From contig DASQLQ010000185.1 of the NCBI GenBank assembly GCA_035629935.1, positions 1 through 23,660 of the forward strand: a stretch of DNA of 23,660 bases, read 5' to 3'. The notes below the pieces were generated by a model. That model made no database searches. It saw only the letters and a list, made by a program, of their open reading frames with translations, and was not told the origin of the DNA. Positions 22,532 to 23,660 of this stretch are shown piece after piece. This stretch comes from DASQLQ01 sp035629935. GTDB lineage: Bacteria > Actinomycetota > CADDZG01 > WHSQ01. Numbering within the stretch: the first letter of the stretch is position 1; each line of letters begins with the position of its first letter. The translations under genes and the position numbers were made by a program.

Positions 22532-23660
22532 GAACCGCCAAACGGATCGAGAAGTTGCCGCCGTACCTGTTCGCCGAGATCGACCGGAAGGTCGCCGAAG
22601 CCCAAGCGCGTGGCGCCGACATCATCTCGTTCGGAGTCGGGGACCCCGATCTACCGACACCCCCCCACATCGTCGACGCGCTCGTCGAGGCAGCGAAGGA
22701 TCCGGGCACTCACCGTTACCCGTCCTACACGGGCATGCCGGCGTTCCGTGAGTCGATCGCCGCGTTCTACGAGAAAAGGTTCGGCGTCAAACTCGATCCC
22801 GACACGCAGATCCAGCCTCTCGTCGGCTCGAAGGAAGGGATCTTCCATCTTCCGGTGGCGTTCGTGGATCCCGGCGACGTCGCTCTCATCCCCGACCCGG
22901 GCTACCCGGTTTACGAGACGGGGACGATCCTGGCCCATGGCGAGCCGGTGCTCATGCCGATGACCGACGACAACGCGTTCAAGCCCGACTTCGAAGGTCT
23001 GTCTGCAGAGGTTCGGGACAAGGCCACCGTGATGTGGCTCAACTATCCATCGAATCCGACCGCCGCATGCGTCGAGCTCGACTTCTTCACGAATGCGGTC
23101 AAGTTCTGCGGCGACAACGACATGCTGCTTGCACACGACGCCGCGTACACAGAGGTGACCTACGACGGGTACGTCGCGCCGAGCGTGCTTCAGGCACCCG
23201 GTGCGATGGATCATGCGATCGAGTTCCATTCGCTGTCGAAGACGTACAACATGACGGGTTGGCGGATCGGCTGGGTCGCCGGTAGCAGTGTGGCGATCGA
23301 GGCCATCAAGAGGCTTAAGACGAACATCGATTCGGGGATCTTCGATGCGGTACAGCGTGCAGGTATCGCGGCGCTGGAGGGGCCGCAGGAGTGCCTCGAC
23401 GAAATCATCGCCACCTACCGGCGCAGACGGGATCTTCTCTGTGACGGTCTGAAATCGATGGGCATCGTCGTCGAGCCGCCGCGCGGCTCGATCTATCTCT
23501 GGGTCCCGGTGCCCGAGGGCCACACCTCGGAGACATTCACCACGTTCCTTCTCGATAAGGCGGACATAGTCGTGGCGCCGGGCAACGGATACGGCCCCAG
23601 CGGAGAGGGCTACGTTCGCTTCTCGTTGACGATCGACGACGCCCGTCTCGAAGAGGGAGT
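22528..23660 (+). CDS. dapL: LL-diaminopimelate aminotransferase (DapL-like), 3' partial
   Basis: The first 377 codons are present and the frame is open at the right edge. It is a fold-type I, class I/II PLP aminotransferase. LPPYLFAEIDRKVAEA and ISFGVGDPDLPTPPHI match the LL-diaminopimelate aminotransferase group. NYPSNPTA and the PLP lysine K238 in SLSKTYNMTGWRIGWVAG are intact, and GYVRFSLT holds the substrate-carboxylate Arg. DapL converts tetrahydrodipicolinate directly to LL-diaminopimelate, which DapF then epimerises. The ATG at 22528 overlaps the dapF stop (ATGA), which supports this role over a general aspartate aminotransferase; a succinyl-DAP aminotransferase (DapC) remains possible. 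Confidence 0.87.
   Translation, partial: MRTAKRIEKLPPYLFAEIDRKVAEAQARGADIISFGVGDPDLPTPPHIVDALVEAAKDPGTHRYPSYTGMPAFRESIAAFYEKRFGVKLDPDTQIQPLVGSKEGIFHLPVAFVDPGDVALIPDPGYPVYETGTILAHGEPVLMPMTDDNAFKPDFEGLSAEVRDKATVMWLNYPSNPTAACVELDFFTNAVKFCGDNDMLLAHDAAYTEVTYDGYVAPSVLQAPGAMDHAIEFHSLSKTYNMTGWRIGWVAGSSVAIEAIKRLKTNIDSGIFDAVQRAGIAALEGPQECLDEIIATYRRRRDLLCDGLKSMGIVVEPPRGSIYLWVPVPEGHTSETFTTFLLDKADIVVAPGNGYGPSGEGYVRFSLTIDDARLEEG

Noticed and set aside
22651..23523. Minus-strand open frame of 290 codons opposite the aminotransferase
   Set aside because: The plus-strand aminotransferase frame has clear catalytic motifs; this is its antisense shadow.
1..23660. CRISPR arrays, insertion sequences, tRNA or rRNA genes
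   Set aside because: No regular short repeats with spacers, no transposase or integrase, and no tRNA- or rRNA-like sequence were seen.

Overview
The window is high-GC, densely coded chromosomal DNA that best fits a deep-branching member of the Actinomycetota. The order recA - recX - rny - miaB - LigB-fold protein - miaA - dapF is a known actinobacterial housekeeping neighbourhood. The recA promoter matches both the actinobacterial LexA box and the PafBC-type (RecA-NDp) motif, and several genes have a TANNNT hexamer exactly 7 nt before the ATG, as expected for leaderless actinobacterial transcripts. The lineage is inferred from gene order and promoter style; no rRNA or tRNA gene is present.

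Region 1 (1-8220, + strand) is a signalling block. It holds a membrane histidine kinase cut by the left edge, a stand-alone receiver overlapping its end, a soluble poly-HAMP/GAF hybrid kinase, a REC-PAS-PAS-PAS-kinase-REC hybrid, and a 100-residue protein of unknown family. None of the signalling proteins carries a recognisable DNA-binding or enzymatic output domain, so the block looks like a phosphorelay or partner-switching hub whose output lies elsewhere, or in the small orphan protein.

Region 2 (8221-10119, + strand) is DNA repair: a dual-type damage promoter, recA, a 162-nt palindromic cloverleaf-like element, and recX.

Region 3 (10147-13936) is accessory. On the minus strand are a secreted, membrane-anchored metzincin-like protein with a changed zinc motif, a stand-alone cyclic-nucleotide-binding protein and a PrsW-type intramembrane protease. 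A Crp/Fnr regulator diverges from prsW on the plus strand.

Region 4 (13937-15852) is rny with a good promoter and a roughly 290-nt structured leader. The leader has a possible 45-codon upstream ORF and two mutually exclusive hairpins. A strong GNRA-loop hairpin follows rny.

Region 5 (15853-17181) holds a GNAT acetyltransferase and, on the minus strand, a tiny secreted two-cysteine peptide gene followed by a four-helix membrane protein. A start-less remnant with a similar tail lies beside rny.

Region 6 (17271-23660) is core metabolism on the plus strand: miaB, LigB-like protein and miaA (tRNA A37 modification, coupled by overlaps), then dapF and an LL-diaminopimelate aminotransferase (lysine and peptidoglycan precursors, ATGA overlap; the last gene runs off the right edge). 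A minus-strand secreted LVIVD-repeat protein sits between miaA and dapF.
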